Made by a program: the position numbers and the translations under genes
In this document: positions 16,265 to 24,758 of the stretch, one piece after another
Layout of the letters: every line of letters begins with the position of its first letter
Position numbering within the stretch: the stretch's first letter is position 1
Assembly (NCBI RefSeq): GCF_013694245.2
Contig: NZ_CP059322.2
Coordinates: 6,331,001 to 6,395,000 of the forward strand
DNA length: 64,000 nucleotides
Source: Micromonospora ferruginea
GTDB lineage: Bacteria > Actinomycetota > Actinomycetes > Mycobacteriales > Micromonosporaceae
Direction of reading: 5' to 3'
Notes under the pieces: model-generated
What the model was told of the DNA's origin: nothing
Database searches by the model: none
The model's input: only the letters and a program-made list of their open reading frames with translations

Positions 16265-16650
16265 GCACACCCTCCGTTGTCGGGGATCCGATGCGACCTC
16301 GGACCGTTCGGTGAAGCTCGGTCGAACCTCCGGTGTCGCGTCGTCACCCGTCCGTGGACTCGATGACAACCGTGGACACGTTAGCCAACCGCCACTCCTG
16401 TCACAAGCCGAAGCGCCGAACCGGCGATTCTTTATGTCCGCTTCCGTCCGGTCTTGTGATAGGTCGTGCCCCCGGATGGATGGCCCATCGACCGTCCATT
16501 CGTCGCGGACGGTGACCATTCGGCGGAGGTGTCCGACTTCCGGCGTGCGCGATCGGGCGGTAGGGGACGGCCCGGCTTCCGGCCCGCCGCCCGGCCGGGT
16601 TACCGTTCGTTCAGGTCAGGAGTGCCGCTGCCGGTGAAAGGTGTACGCGA
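16265..16650. other. 386-nt divergent intergenic region
   Basis: It contains the M23 promoter (16378-16406) and, presumably, the promoter of the B12-binding protein gene. I looked for a cyclic-di-AMP (ydaO) riboswitch, common before actinobacterial cell-wall hydrolases, and did not find its core sequences. No gene is seen. Confidence 0.4.
16378..16406 (-). promoter_or_regulatory. Promoter of M23 peptidase gene
   Basis: A -35 TTGTGA (16406-16401) and -10 TAACGT (16383-16378) have a 17-nt spacer. The transcript would start near 16371. Confidence 0.5.
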
Positions 16651-17055
16651 ATGAGCTCTCGTATCCGGGTCGTCGTCGCGAAGCCCGGCCTGGACGGCCA
16701 CGACCGGGGCGCGAAGGTCGTCGCCCGAGCACTGCGTGACGCGGGCATGGAGGTCATCTACACCGGCCTGCACCAGACCCCGGAGCAGATCGTCGAGACG
16801 GCGATCCAGGAGGACGCGGACGCGGTCGGCCTCTCGGTGCTCTCCGGCGCGCACATGACCCTCTTCAAGCGGGTCCTCGAACTGCTCACCGAGCGCGAGG
16901 CGACCGACATCGTGGTCTTCGGCGGCGGCATCATCCCCGAGGGCGACATCCCGGAGCTGCAGCGGCTCGGCGTCGCCAAGATCTTCACCCCGGGCGCCAC
17001 CACCGGCTCGATCGTCGACTGGGTGCGGGAGAACGTGGCGCAGCCGGTCGGCTGA
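16651..17055 (+). CDS. Stand-alone cobalamin-binding subunit of a methylmalonyl-CoA mutase-type enzyme
   Basis: This 134-residue protein consists only of the B12-binding domain found at the C-terminus of methylmalonyl-CoA mutase or in the small subunit of isobutyryl-CoA-type mutases. The cobalamin-ligating motif is present in GLDGHDRGAK (DxHxxG). The Ser-xxx and GG loops that hold the nucleotide tail follow (GLSVLSGAH, VFGGGIIP). The 3' end reads FTPGATTGSIVDWVRENV, as in the family. The catalytic large subunit is not in this window. The product of a methylmalonyl-CoA mutase is succinyl-CoA, the substrate of the neighbouring sucCD. The link is plausible but not proven. Confidence 0.88.
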   Translation: MSSRIRVVVAKPGLDGHDRGAKVVARALRDAGMEVIYTGLHQTPEQIVETAIQEDADAVGLSVLSGAHMTLFKRVLELLTEREATDIVVFGGGIIPEGDIPELQRLGVAKIFTPGATTGSIVDWVRENVAQPVG

Positions 17056-17084
17056 GTGCCGCTCGGGCGAATCGCGGGCAGGGG

Positions 17085-17121
17085 GAGGGGCCGGACGCAC
17101 CCCTCACACGCCCGGCCCCTC
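17085..17121 (+). terminator. Terminator after the B12-binding protein gene
   Basis: GAGGGGCCGG at 17085-17094 pairs perfectly with 17112-17121 across a 17-nt loop, directly downstream of the gene ending at 17055. Confidence 0.6.
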
Positions 17122-17347
17122 TATGCACGATGCCCCGCCGCCACCCCTCGACCGACAGGGCATCGGCCGCTCCCGTCATCGCGCTTGACCAGCGCTCCGA
17201 CATCAGACTCAACGACGCCCCCGACCGGGGGTTACGCCCCGGTCCGGACATCCCCCGGACGGCTGACGCGCGACCCCGTACCGGGCCTGCCGGCGCCCGC
17301 GGTTCCGTCGACGGCTGTGCATTACCGCACACCACGCACCCGCTCGG

Positions 17348-17407
17348 TTGCCGCCGGTTCCCATCTCGTTAGGCTGCGGCAAATGGCCTGTCTGTTCTGA
17401 AGACAGG
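17348..17407 (+). promoter_or_regulatory. sucCD promoter and leader hairpin
   Basis: A -35 TTGCCG (17348-17353) and -10 TAGGCT (17370-17375) with 16-nt spacing predict a transcript start near 17382 and a leader of about 97 nt. The leader begins with a 7-bp hairpin, CCTGTCT/AGACAGG (17387-17393, 17401-17407), at its very 5' end. It may stabilise the mRNA or bind a regulator. No known riboswitch is recognised. Confidence 0.45.
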
Positions 17408-17478
17408 CGTCAAACTGATTTTCCAACGCTGGTGGCGGCGCGACGGCGCGCCGCGGAGACGGGACGGGACGCGCAATC

Positions 17479-18657
17479 GTGGACCTGTACGAGTACCAGG
17501 GGCGGGACCTGTTCGAGCGGCACGGCTTGCCCGTGCTCGCCGGCGGCGTCGCCACTACCCCGGAGGAGGCCCGCGCGATCGCCGAACGCCTCGGCGGCCG
17601 GGTGGTCGTCAAGGCGCAGGTGAAGGTCGGTGGCCGCGGCAAGGCCGGCGGCGTGAAGCTGGCCGAGGGCGCGGAGGAGACGGTGGCCCGGGCCACCGAC
17701 ATCCTCGGCATGGACATCAAGGGTCACACCGTCCACAAGGTCATGATCACGGTGACCGCGGACGTGGCCGAGGAGTACTACTTCTCGTACCTGCTCGACC
17801 GGGCGAACCGCACCTTCCTCTGCATCGCCAGCGTCGCCGGCGGCATGGACATCGAGGCGGTCGCCGCCGAGACCCCGGAGAAGGTCGTCAAGGCCCCGAT
17901 CGACGCCAACACCGGCGTGGACGAGGCCAAGGCGCGCGAGATCGTCGGCGCGGCCGGCTTCCCGGCCGAGGTCGCCGACCAGATCGTCGAGGTCGCGGTC
18001 GGGCTGTGGCAGGCGTTCGTCGCCGAGGACGCCACCCTGGTCGAGGTGAACCCGCTGGCCACCACCAAGGACGGCAAGCTGCTGCTCCTGGACGCCAAGA
18101 TCACCCTGGACGAGAACGCCGCGTTCCGGCACCCGGACCACGAGGCCCTGGTCGACCAGGCGTCGGTGGACCCGCTGGAGCAGGCCGCCAAGGAGAAGGA
18201 CCTCAACTACGTCAAGCTCGACGGCGAGGTCGGCATCATCGGCAACGGCGCCGGCCTGGTCATGTCCACGCTCGACGTGGTCGCGTACGCGGGCGAGCGG
18301 CACGGCGGCGTCAAGCCGGCCAACTTCCTCGACATCGGCGGCGGCGCGAGCGCCGAGGTGATGGCGAACGGCCTGGAGATCGTCCTCTCCGACCCGTCGG
18401 TGAAGAGCGTCTTCGTCAACGTCTTCGGCGGCATCACCGCCTGCGACGCGGTCGCCAACGGCATCGTGCAGGCGCTGGCGCTGCTGGAGCAGCGCGGCGA
18501 GAAGGCCACCAAGCCGCTCGTGGTCCGCCTCGACGGCAACAACGCCGAGGCCGGTCGGGCCATTCTCGACGGCGCGGCCAACCCGCTCATCCAGCGGGTC
18601 GACACCATGGACGGCGCGGCCGAGCGGGCCGCCGAGCTGGCAGCGGCGGGGGTCTGA
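17479..18657 (+). CDS. sucC: Succinate-CoA ligase (ADP-forming) subunit beta
   Basis: This 392-residue subunit, with SucD, interconverts succinyl-CoA and succinate with substrate-level phosphorylation in the TCA cycle. GTG 17479 starts the canonical MDLYEYQGRDLFERHGLPVL. An ATP-grasp domain follows, with VVKAQVKVGGRGKAGGVKLA (nucleotide binding), EVNPLATTKDGKLLLLDAKI (metal ligands) and the C-terminal ligase domain (GIIGNGAGLVMSTLDVV, VFGGITACDAVANGI). The length matches the family. sucD follows after 2 nt, so the genes are coupled. Confidence 0.97.
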   Translation: MDLYEYQGRDLFERHGLPVLAGGVATTPEEARAIAERLGGRVVVKAQVKVGGRGKAGGVKLAEGAEETVARATDILGMDIKGHTVHKVMITVTADVAEEYYFSYLLDRANRTFLCIASVAGGMDIEAVAAETPEKVVKAPIDANTGVDEAKAREIVGAAGFPAEVADQIVEVAVGLWQAFVAEDATLVEVNPLATTKDGKLLLLDAKITLDENAAFRHPDHEALVDQASVDPLEQAAKEKDLNYVKLDGEVGIIGNGAGLVMSTLDVVAYAGERHGGVKPANFLDIGGGASAEVMANGLEIVLSDPSVKSVFVNVFGGITACDAVANGIVQALALLEQRGEKATKPLVVRLDGNNAEAGRAILDGAANPLIQRVDTMDGAAERAAELAAAGV

Positions 18658-18659
18658 CA

Positions 18660-19547
18660 ATGGCTATCTGGCTGACCAAGGACTCCAAGGTCATCGTGCA
18701 GGGCATGACCGGTTCCGAGGGTTCGAAGCACACCCGGCGGATGCTCGCCGCCGGCACCACCGTCGTCGGCGGCGTGAACCCGCGCAAGGCCGGCACCACC
18801 GTCGACTTCGACGGCACCGAGCTGCCCGTCTTCGCCTCCGTCGCGGACGCGATGAAGGAGACCGGGGCGGACGTCACGGTCATCTTCGTCCCGCCGCAGT
18901 TCACCAAGGCCGCGGTGGTCGAGGCCATCGACGCCGGCATCGACCTGGCCGTGGTGATCACCGAGGGCGTGCCGGTGCACGACACCGCCGCGTTCTGGGC
19001 GTACAACGTGGCCAAGGGCGAGCGGACCCGGATCATCGGCCCGAACTGCCCGGGCATCGCCTCGCCGGGCGCGTCGAACGCCGGCATCATCCCGGCCGAC
19101 ATCACCGGCGCCGGCCGGATCGGCCTGGTCAGCAAGAGCGGCACGCTGACCTACCAGATGATGTACGAGCTGCGCGACATCGGCTTCTCCACCTGCGTCG
19201 GCATCGGCGGCGACCCGATCATCGGGACCACCCACATCGACGCGCTCGCCGCGTTCGAGGCGGACCCGGAGACCGAGGCCATCGTCATGATCGGTGAGAT
19301 CGGCGGCGACGCCGAGGAGCGGGCGGCCGAGTTCATCAAGGCCAACGTCACCAAGCCGGTCGTCGGCTACATCGCCGGCTTCACCGCCCCGCCCGGCAAG
19401 ACCATGGGCCACGCCGGTGCGATCATCTCCGGTTCGGCGGGCACCGCCGACGCCAAGAAGGCGGCGCTGGAGGCGGTCGGCGTCAAGGTCGGCAAGACCC
19501 CGACCGAGACCGCCGAGCTGATGCGGGAGATCATGTCCGGTCGCTGA
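18660..19547 (+). CDS. sucD: Succinate-CoA ligase (ADP-forming) subunit alpha
   Basis: This 295-residue CoA-binding and catalytic subunit has an N-terminal Rossmann domain with VIVQGMTGSEGSKHTRRML. The middle has GPNCPGIASPG and KSGTLTYQM. The active-site His that is transiently phosphorylated lies in GKTMGHAGAIISG (about residue 251). ATG 18660 follows sucC by 2 nt, and the gene ends before a 16-bp terminator. Confidence 0.97.
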   Translation: MAIWLTKDSKVIVQGMTGSEGSKHTRRMLAAGTTVVGGVNPRKAGTTVDFDGTELPVFASVADAMKETGADVTVIFVPPQFTKAAVVEAIDAGIDLAVVITEGVPVHDTAAFWAYNVAKGERTRIIGPNCPGIASPGASNAGIIPADITGAGRIGLVSKSGTLTYQMMYELRDIGFSTCVGIGGDPIIGTTHIDALAAFEADPETEAIVMIGEIGGDAEERAAEFIKANVTKPVVGYIAGFTAPPGKTMGHAGAIISGSAGTADAKKAALEAVGVKVGKTPTETAELMREIMSGR

Positions 19548-19564
19548 GCGGCCGCGTGACGTGC

Positions 19565-19600
19565 CGAGGGGGTCGACCGGTTCGCCGGTCGGCCCCCTCG
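19565..19600. terminator. sucCD terminator
   Basis: A 16-bp stem with one G-U pair and the tetraloop TTCG (19565-19580, 19585-19600) sits between convergent sucD and the DUF4190-like gene, so it serves both. Confidence 0.85.
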
Positions 19601-19604
19601 TCGC

Positions 19605-19874
19605 TCAGCGGTACCAGTACGGGTAGTAGTAGTGGCCCCGGGCCCGCACGATGACGCTGGCGACGATGTTGACCACGCCGAACGCGATGGCCAGCCAGCC
19701 GAGCAGTTGCGACTTGCCGTTGCGCCGCGCGTCCCGGATCGACAACCAGCCGAAGACGATGCCCAGGATGCCGCAGCAGAACAGGCCGAACACGATGCCG
19801 AGGACGCCCCAGAGCGTGGTCCGGTCCCGGCCGGCGGCCGGTGGCGGCGGGGGCGGCGGGTACGGAGCGTTCAC
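19605..19874 (-). CDS. Small DUF4190-like membrane protein
   Basis: This 89-residue protein starts at GTG 19874, positioned 5 nt after GGAGGAAG. A poly-Pro N-terminus (YPPPPPPP) precedes two membrane helices, GVLGIVFGLFCCGILGIVFG and LLGWLAIAFGVVNIVASVIV, joined by a basic loop (SIRDARRNGKSQ). The tail is aromatic (GHYYYPYWYR). The two-helix layout with a Pro-rich head matches the DUF4190 type common in actinobacteria. Function unknown; such proteins are often linked to the divisome or envelope. Confidence 0.8.
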   Translation of the reverse strand: MNAPYPPPPPPPAAGRDRTTLWGVLGIVFGLFCCGILGIVFGWLSIRDARRNGKSQLLGWLAIAFGVVNIVASVIVRARGHYYYPYWYR

Positions 19875-20034
19875 GGCTTCCTCCGAGCGGTCGGTGCCGC
19901 GACAGGAAAGGTCGCGCCTCAAGCCGAGGCTAGACCGGATCACCGGCGCCGATCCTCGGGTTCGGCGAACTCGCCACCGTCGCGGCCCGGTATCGGACTG
20001 CCGTCCTCAGCGCGGCGTGCCAGAGTAGACGGCG

Positions 20035-21375
20035 ATGTCACGTGTCACCCCTGACCAGCCCCGCCGCGCGGCCACCGGCCCGACCGCCGGCGCCCGGCCG
20101 CGCGCCCGTGCCCGCCCCACCGGGCGGGTGCCCACGCCCCGGGCGGGCGAGCCGTCCCGCAACCGGCCCCCGCTGCCCGTCGCCGCCGGGGTGGCCGCCC
20201 TCTGGGCCGCGGTGACCTCCTGGTTGCCGGTCACCGTGGTGCTCGGCCTCGCCCAGCTCACCGAGGACGCCGGCTCGCTCGGCGGCGCGCTGCGCGCCGG
20301 GCTCGCCGGCTGGCTGCTCGGGCACGGGGTGCCGTTGCAGACCGCCGCCGGGCCGCTCGGCCTGGCGCCGCTCGCCCTGAGCGCGCTCGTCGTCTGGCGG
20401 CTCACCCGCGCCGGGGTGCACGTCAGCCGTGCCGTGGGCGCGCGCGGCGGCGGGTCGCCCCGCCAGGCGCTCACCGTCGCGGTCGCGGTCGGCATCGCGT
20501 ACGCGCTGCTGGGCGCGCTCGCCGCGCTGGCCGTCGGCGCCGGCGGGCTGCGGGTCTCCCCGGTCACCGCCGCGCTCACGTTCGCCGCGTTCGGCGCCCC
20601 GGCCGCCCTGGTCGGCGCGCTGCGCACCACCGGGGTCTGGGCGCTGCTGGCGAGGCGCTGCCCACCGCCCGTGCGCGACGGGTTGCGCGCCGGGCTGGTC
20701 GCCGCGCTGCTGCTGTTCGGGGCGAGCGCCGGCGCGGCCGGGCTGTCGGTGGCCACCGGCGGCGGGGACGCCGCCGACATGATCGGGGCGTACCGGACCG
20801 GGGTGGCCGGTCAGGCGGGCATCACGCTGGTCAGCCTCGCCTACGCGCCGAACGCCACCGCCTGGTCCGCCAGCTACCTGCTCGGCCCCGGGTTCGCCGT
20901 CGGCACCGACACCGCGATCCGCACCAGCGAGGTGTCGGTGGGCGCGCTGCCGGCCGTACCCCTGCTGGCCGGCCTGCCGCGCGGCCCGGTCGACGGGCTC
21001 GGCGCCGGGCTGCTCGCGGTGCCGGTGCTGGTCGCCATGGCGGCCGGCTGGCTGCTCGCCCGGCGGCTGCTGCGCGCGGCGGCCGAGGAACGCGCCGAGG
21101 TCGGCTGGCCGGCGCTCCTGGTCCCGGCCGCGCTCGCCGGGCCGGTCGCCGGCGCGCTGCTGGGGCTGGTCGCGGCGGCCTCCGGTGGGCCGCTCGGCGG
21201 TGGCCGGCTGGCCGAGGTCGGTCCGTCGCCCTGGCCGGTGTTCGGCGTGGCCACGCTCGTGGTCGCGGTCGGCGCGGTGCTCGGCGCCGCCGCCACCCGC
21301 ACCCTGATTCGCCCGGCCGCGCCGGCCCGCTCGCCGCGCGTCACCCCGCCCCGCGACGACCCCGCGCAACGCTGA
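20035..21375 (+). CDS. DUF6350 (PerM-like) polytopic membrane protein
   Basis: This 446-residue protein has an Arg/Pro-rich cytoplasmic head of about 50 residues and then roughly 10-12 membrane spans rich in Ala, Gly and Leu. The location between sucD and purN is the usual place of the actinobacterial DUF6350 family, sometimes called cell division protein PerM after its mycobacterial relative. The assignment rests on topology and synteny because the sequence is low in motifs. The start at ATG 20035 lacks a strong ribosome-binding site; GTG 20041 is possible. The C-terminus is basic. Confidence 0.75.
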   Translation: MSRVTPDQPRRAATGPTAGARPRARARPTGRVPTPRAGEPSRNRPPLPVAAGVAALWAAVTSWLPVTVVLGLAQLTEDAGSLGGALRAGLAGWLLGHGVPLQTAAGPLGLAPLALSALVVWRLTRAGVHVSRAVGARGGGSPRQALTVAVAVGIAYALLGALAALAVGAGGLRVSPVTAALTFAAFGAPAALVGALRTTGVWALLARRCPPPVRDGLRAGLVAALLLFGASAGAAGLSVATGGGDAADMIGAYRTGVAGQAGITLVSLAYAPNATAWSASYLLGPGFAVGTDTAIRTSEVSVGALPAVPLLAGLPRGPVDGLGAGLLAVPVLVAMAAGWLLARRLLRAAAEERAEVGWPALLVPAALAGPVAGALLGLVAAASGGPLGGGRLAEVGPSPWPVFGVATLVVAVGAVLGAAATRTLIRPAAPARSPRVTPPRDDPAQR

Positions 21376-21393
21376 CGCGGCCCCGACGACGCG

Positions 21394-21428
21394 CGAGGGG
21401 CGCCCGGCGGTCAGCCGGACGCCCCTCG
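21394..21428. terminator. Bidirectional terminator after DUF6350 gene
   Basis: CGAGGGGCG (21394-21402) pairs with 21420-21428, with an inner CCGGC/GCCGG extension, between convergent genes. Confidence 0.7.
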
Positions 21429-21439
21429 TCGGGACCGGT

Positions 21440-22003
21440 TCAGGAGCCGAGGTTGCCCATGTTGATCATGGTGCCGGCGATGGCGCTGATGATGCCGACG
21501 ACCACGCCGACCCCACCGCAGATCAGGGCGGCCTTGGCCTGGCCGGCGTTGCTGGCCTCGCCGGCCTGGACCTTCTTCTGGCCGAGCACGCCGAGCACCA
21601 CGCCGGCGATGCCGGCCGGGACGCCCAGCAGCGGGCAGCACAGGCCGAGCACGATCGACACGATGCCGACGATCATGCCGATCAGGCCCATGGTGTTGTT
21701 CTGGCCCTGACCCGCGGCCGGACCGGTGGGGTACCCGGCGGCCGGGTACTGCGGGGCGGCGCCGTACGGCTGCTGCTGCTGCTGCGCGTACGGGTCCTGG
21801 CCGTAGGGCTGGCCGGAGGTGGGCTGCCCGTAGGGCTGGCCGGAGGTGGGCTGCTGCCCGTACTGCGGCTGCTGCCCGTACTCCGGCTGCTGTCCGTACT
21901 GCGGGGCCTGCGGCGGCTGGCCGTACGGGTCGTGCGGCTGGGCGGTCGGGTCCTGGTTCGGCTGCTGGCCGTACGGATCCTGTCCGGGGTAACCGGGCTG
22001 CAT
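21440..22003 (-). CDS. DUF4190-type membrane protein with Gln/Tyr-rich N-terminal repeats
   Basis: This 187-residue protein opens MQPGYPGQDPYGQQP and carries about 100 residues of low complexity. YGQQP, TSGQPYGQP and a poly-Gln run recur there. Two membrane helices follow (TMGLIGMIVGIVSIVLGLCC and AALICGGVGVVVGIISAIAG), joined by a short basic loop (GQKKVQAGEASNAGQ). ATG 22003 is preceded by GAGGAG. It sits 35 nt downstream of a second gene whose product begins with nearly the same MQPGYP, and the two form an operon. Function unknown. Confidence 0.82.
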   Translation of the reverse strand: MQPGYPGQDPYGQQPNQDPTAQPHDPYGQPPQAPQYGQQPEYGQQPQYGQQPTSGQPYGQPTSGQPYGQDPYAQQQQQPYGAAPQYPAAGYPTGPAAGQGQNNTMGLIGMIVGIVSIVLGLCCPLLGVPAGIAGVVLGVLGQKKVQAGEASNAGQAKAALICGGVGVVVGIISAIAGTMINMGNLGS

Positions 22004-22037
22004 GTCAGGGAACTCCTCAGGTTGGGTCGGCTGTCGG

Positions 22038-22334
22038 TCAGTTCGTGCCGGTGCTGCCGCCGACGAGACCCGCCAGGCCACCGAACAGGCAACACACCAC
22101 AATGATGCCGATCCAGACCAGGCCGACGATCAGGGCCCACTTGGACCACTTCTTGGACTCGGCGGCGGCGGCCTGGGCGCCGGCGTAGTCGCCCTGCTGG
22201 ATCAGCGGGTTGACCTTGGACGCGTTGATGATCGCCGGGATCGCGAGCGGCCAGAACAAGAAGATCGCGACGATGGACATCGTCATGTTGTTGTCGATCT
22301 GCTGCGGCGGCTGCTGGGGGTAACCGGGCTGCAT
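22038..22334 (-). CDS. CD225/dispanin-like small membrane protein
   Basis: This 98-residue protein has a short Pro/Gln head (MQPGYPQQPPQQIDNNMTMS) and then two membrane helices. The first, IVAIFLFWPLAIPAIINASK, is typical of the CD225/dispanin fold; the second is WALIVGLVWIGIIVVCCLFG. The loop between them contains VNPLIQQGDYAGAQAAAAESK, as in bacterial members. AGGAG about 9 nt upstream fixes ATG 22334. Role unknown; the family name comes from vertebrate interferon-induced proteins and does not imply function here. Confidence 0.82.
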   Translation of the reverse strand: MQPGYPQQPPQQIDNNMTMSIVAIFLFWPLAIPAIINASKVNPLIQQGDYAGAQAAAAESKKWSKWALIVGLVWIGIIVVCCLFGGLAGLVGGSTGTN

Positions 22335-22498
22335 GGGGGTGACTCCTAGGTCCTGCGGCACGACGTGCCGGGTTCTCGTCAGGATGCGGGTCGGCCGTGG
22401 GCCGGACACCGGGCGACCGGCAGCGTACCGCGACGGCGCCACCCAGGAGATCATCCGACAAGCCGCCGCCCGACGGCCGGACCGGCCGGCCTGCCCGA

Positions 22499-22504
22499 TA
22501 GGGT
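22499..22504 (+). promoter_or_regulatory. -10 box of purN
   Basis: TAGGGT ends 6 nt before the GTG start of purN and no Shine-Dalgarno sequence lies between. This predicts a leaderless mRNA. Confidence 0.45.
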
Positions 22505-22510
22505 TGCCGC

Positions 22511-23131
22511 GTGACCGAGCCCGCGTCCGTCGCCCGCCTCGTCGTCCTCGTCTCCGGTTCCGGCAGCAACCTCCAGGCGCTGCTGGACGCCGCCGCCGAC
22601 CCCGGCTACGGGGCCCGGGTGGTGGCCGTGGGCGCCGACCGGGACGGGATCGCCGGCCTGGATCGGGCCGCCGCCGCCGGCGTGCCGTCCTTCGTCGAGC
22701 GGGTCAAGGACCACCCGACCCGCGCCGACTGGGACAAGGCGCTCACCGCCCGGGTCGCCGAGCACCGGCCCGACCTGGTGGTCAGCGCGGGCTTCCTCAA
22801 GCTGGTCGGTCCGGAGTTCCTGACCGCGTTCGGGGACCGCTACCTCAACACCCACAACACGCTGCTGCCGGCGTTCCCCGGCATCCACGGCCCCCGCGAC
22901 GCGCTGGCGTACGGCGTGAAGGTCACCGGGGCCACGCTGTTCTTCGTCGACGCCGGGATGGACACCGGCCCGATCGTCGCCCAGGTCGCCGTTCCGGTGC
23001 TCGACGACGACGACGTGGAGACGCTCACCGAGCGCATCAAGTCCGCCGAGCGGCGCCAGCTCGTCGAGCAGGTCGGCCGCCTGGTCCGTGAAGGTTGGAC
23101 GATCACCGGCAGAAAGGTCAGCATTCCGTGA
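22511..23131 (+). CDS. purN: Phosphoribosylglycinamide formyltransferase
   Basis: This 206-residue enzyme transfers a formyl group from 10-formyl-tetrahydrofolate to GAR, step 3 of purine synthesis. The N-terminus LVVLVSGSGSNLQALLDA binds the phosphoribosyl group. The catalytic centre is visible as NTHNTLLPAFPGIHGPRDAL (Asn and His) and FFVDAGMDTGPIVAQ (Asp). The length is normal. The stop codon overlaps the GTG of purH (GTGA), so the two are coupled. The folate cofactor supply is made by folD, also in this window. Confidence 0.97.
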   Translation: MTEPASVARLVVLVSGSGSNLQALLDAAADPGYGARVVAVGADRDGIAGLDRAAAAGVPSFVERVKDHPTRADWDKALTARVAEHRPDLVVSAGFLKLVGPEFLTAFGDRYLNTHNTLLPAFPGIHGPRDALAYGVKVTGATLFFVDAGMDTGPIVAQVAVPVLDDDDVETLTERIKSAERRQLVEQVGRLVREGWTITGRKVSIP

Positions 23132-24699
23132 GCACCATCGAGGAAGGCCGCCGCCCGATCCGGCGCGCGCTGGTCAGCGTCTACGACAAGGCCGGTCTGG
23201 TCGAGCTGGCCCGGGCCCTGCACGAGGCCGGCGTGGAGATCGTCTCGACCGGCAGCACCGCCTCGACCATCGCCGGCGCCGGGGTGCCGGTCACCCCGGT
23301 CGAGCAGGTCACCGGCTTCCCGGAGATCCTCGACGGCCGGGTGAAGACGCTGCACCCGAAGATCCACGGTGGTCTCCTGGCCGACCTGCGCAAGGACGCG
23401 CACGCCGCCCAGCTCGACGAGCACGGCATCGCCGGCATCGACCTGCTGGTCTCCAACCTCTACCCGTTCCAGGCCACCGTCGCCTCCGGCGCCGACGCCG
23501 ACGAGTGCGTCGAGCAGATCGACATCGGCGGCCCGGCGATGGTGCGGGCGGCCGCGAAGAACCACGCCTCGGTGGCGGTGGTGACCGACCCGGCCGCGTA
23601 CCCGGCGGTGGTGGCCGCGCTCGCCGACGGCGGCTTCACGCTGGCGCGTCGGCGGGCGCTCGCGGCCCGGGCGTTCGCCGACATCGCCGACTACGACGTG
23701 GCGGTGGCCGACTGGTTCGCCGCCACGGTGGCCCCGGCCGAGGACGGCTGGCCGGAGTTCGCCGGGCTGGCGCTGCGCCGCCAGGCGGTGCTGCGCTACG
23801 GCGAGAACCCGCACCAGTCGGCGGCGCTCTACACCGACCCGGGCGCGCCGGCCGGGCTCGCCCAGGCCGAGCAGTTGCACGGCAAGGAGATGTCCTACAA
23901 CAACTACGTCGACGCGGACGCCGCGTGGCGCGCCGCCCACGACTTCCCGGACCAGCCGGCGGTGGCGATCATCAAGCACGCCAACCCGTGCGGCATCGCG
24001 GTCGGCGCGGACGTGGCCGAGGCGCACCGCAAGGCGCACGCCTGCGACCCGGTCTCCGCGTTCGGCGGGGTGATCGCGGTGAACCGGCCGGTCGGCGTGG
24101 AGCTGGCCGGTCAGGTGGCGGAGATCTTCACCGAGGTGCTGGTGGCGCCCGGCTTCAACGACGACGCGCTGGAGCTGCTGCGGGCCAAGAAGAACATCCG
24201 GCTGCTGCGGGCGCCCGCGTTCGCGCCGCGGCCGGCGGAGTGGCGGCAGGTCACCGGCGGTGTGCTGGTGCAGATGCGGGACGCGGTCGACGCGCCCGGC
24301 GACGACCCGGCCGGGTGGACGCTGGCCACCGGCGACGCGGCCGACGAGTCCACGCTGCGCGACCTCGCGTTCGCCTGGCGTGCGGTCCGCGCGGTGAAGA
24401 GCAACGCCATCCTGCTGGCCCGCGACGGCGCCACGGTCGGCGTCGGAATGGGGCAGGTCAACCGCGTCGACTCGGCGCGGCTGGCGGTCAGCCGGGCCGG
24501 TGCCGACCGGGCCCGCGGCTCGGTCTGCGCCTCGGACGCGTTCTTCCCGTTCGCCGACGGCCCGCAGATCCTCATCGACGCCGGTGTCCGGGCGATCGTG
24601 CAGCCGGGTGGCTCGATCCGCGACGAGGAGACCATCGCGGCCTGCAAGGAGGCCGGCGTGACCATGTACCTCACCGGCACCCGGCACTTCTTCCACTAG
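23128..24699 (+). CDS. purH: Bifunctional AICAR transformylase / IMP cyclohydrolase
   Basis: This 523-residue enzyme carries out the last two steps of IMP synthesis. The N-terminal MGS-like cyclohydrolase domain (to about residue 195) has ALVSVYDKAGLVELARALHE, VSTGSTASTI and GRVKTLHPKIHGGLL. The C-terminal transformylase domain has RYGENPHQSAALY, the catalytic Lys-His in IIKHANPCGIAVG, and CASDAFFPFADGPQ. The start is GTG 23128, which overlaps purN by 4 nt. The gene ends TFFH-like (GTRHFFH), as usual. Confidence 0.97.
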   Translation: MSTIEEGRRPIRRALVSVYDKAGLVELARALHEAGVEIVSTGSTASTIAGAGVPVTPVEQVTGFPEILDGRVKTLHPKIHGGLLADLRKDAHAAQLDEHGIAGIDLLVSNLYPFQATVASGADADECVEQIDIGGPAMVRAAAKNHASVAVVTDPAAYPAVVAALADGGFTLARRRALAARAFADIADYDVAVADWFAATVAPAEDGWPEFAGLALRRQAVLRYGENPHQSAALYTDPGAPAGLAQAEQLHGKEMSYNNYVDADAAWRAAHDFPDQPAVAIIKHANPCGIAVGADVAEAHRKAHACDPVSAFGGVIAVNRPVGVELAGQVAEIFTEVLVAPGFNDDALELLRAKKNIRLLRAPAFAPRPAEWRQVTGGVLVQMRDAVDAPGDDPAGWTLATGDAADESTLRDLAFAWRAVRAVKSNAILLARDGATVGVGMGQVNRVDSARLAVSRAGADRARGSVCASDAFFPFADGPQILIDAGVRAIVQPGGSIRDEETIAACKEAGVTMYLTGTRHFFH

Positions 24700-24758
24700 G
24701 TCCGCACCTCGCCGCCGGTTACCGTGCGTGATCTCGGCGAAAGAAGCAATCAGATTTG

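Larger units (their letters stand above)
17056..17478. other. 423-nt region holding a terminator and the sucC promoter
   Basis: The region starts with a terminator (17085-17121) and ends with the sucC promoter and leader hairpin. Between about 17125 and 17345 I see no gene or structure. Short open frames there have no ribosome-binding site and no recognisable protein character. Confidence 0.45.

Noticed and set aside
17130..17372. Short open frames upstream of sucC
   Set aside because: They lack ribosome-binding sites and protein-like composition; the sucC promoter lies within the last one.
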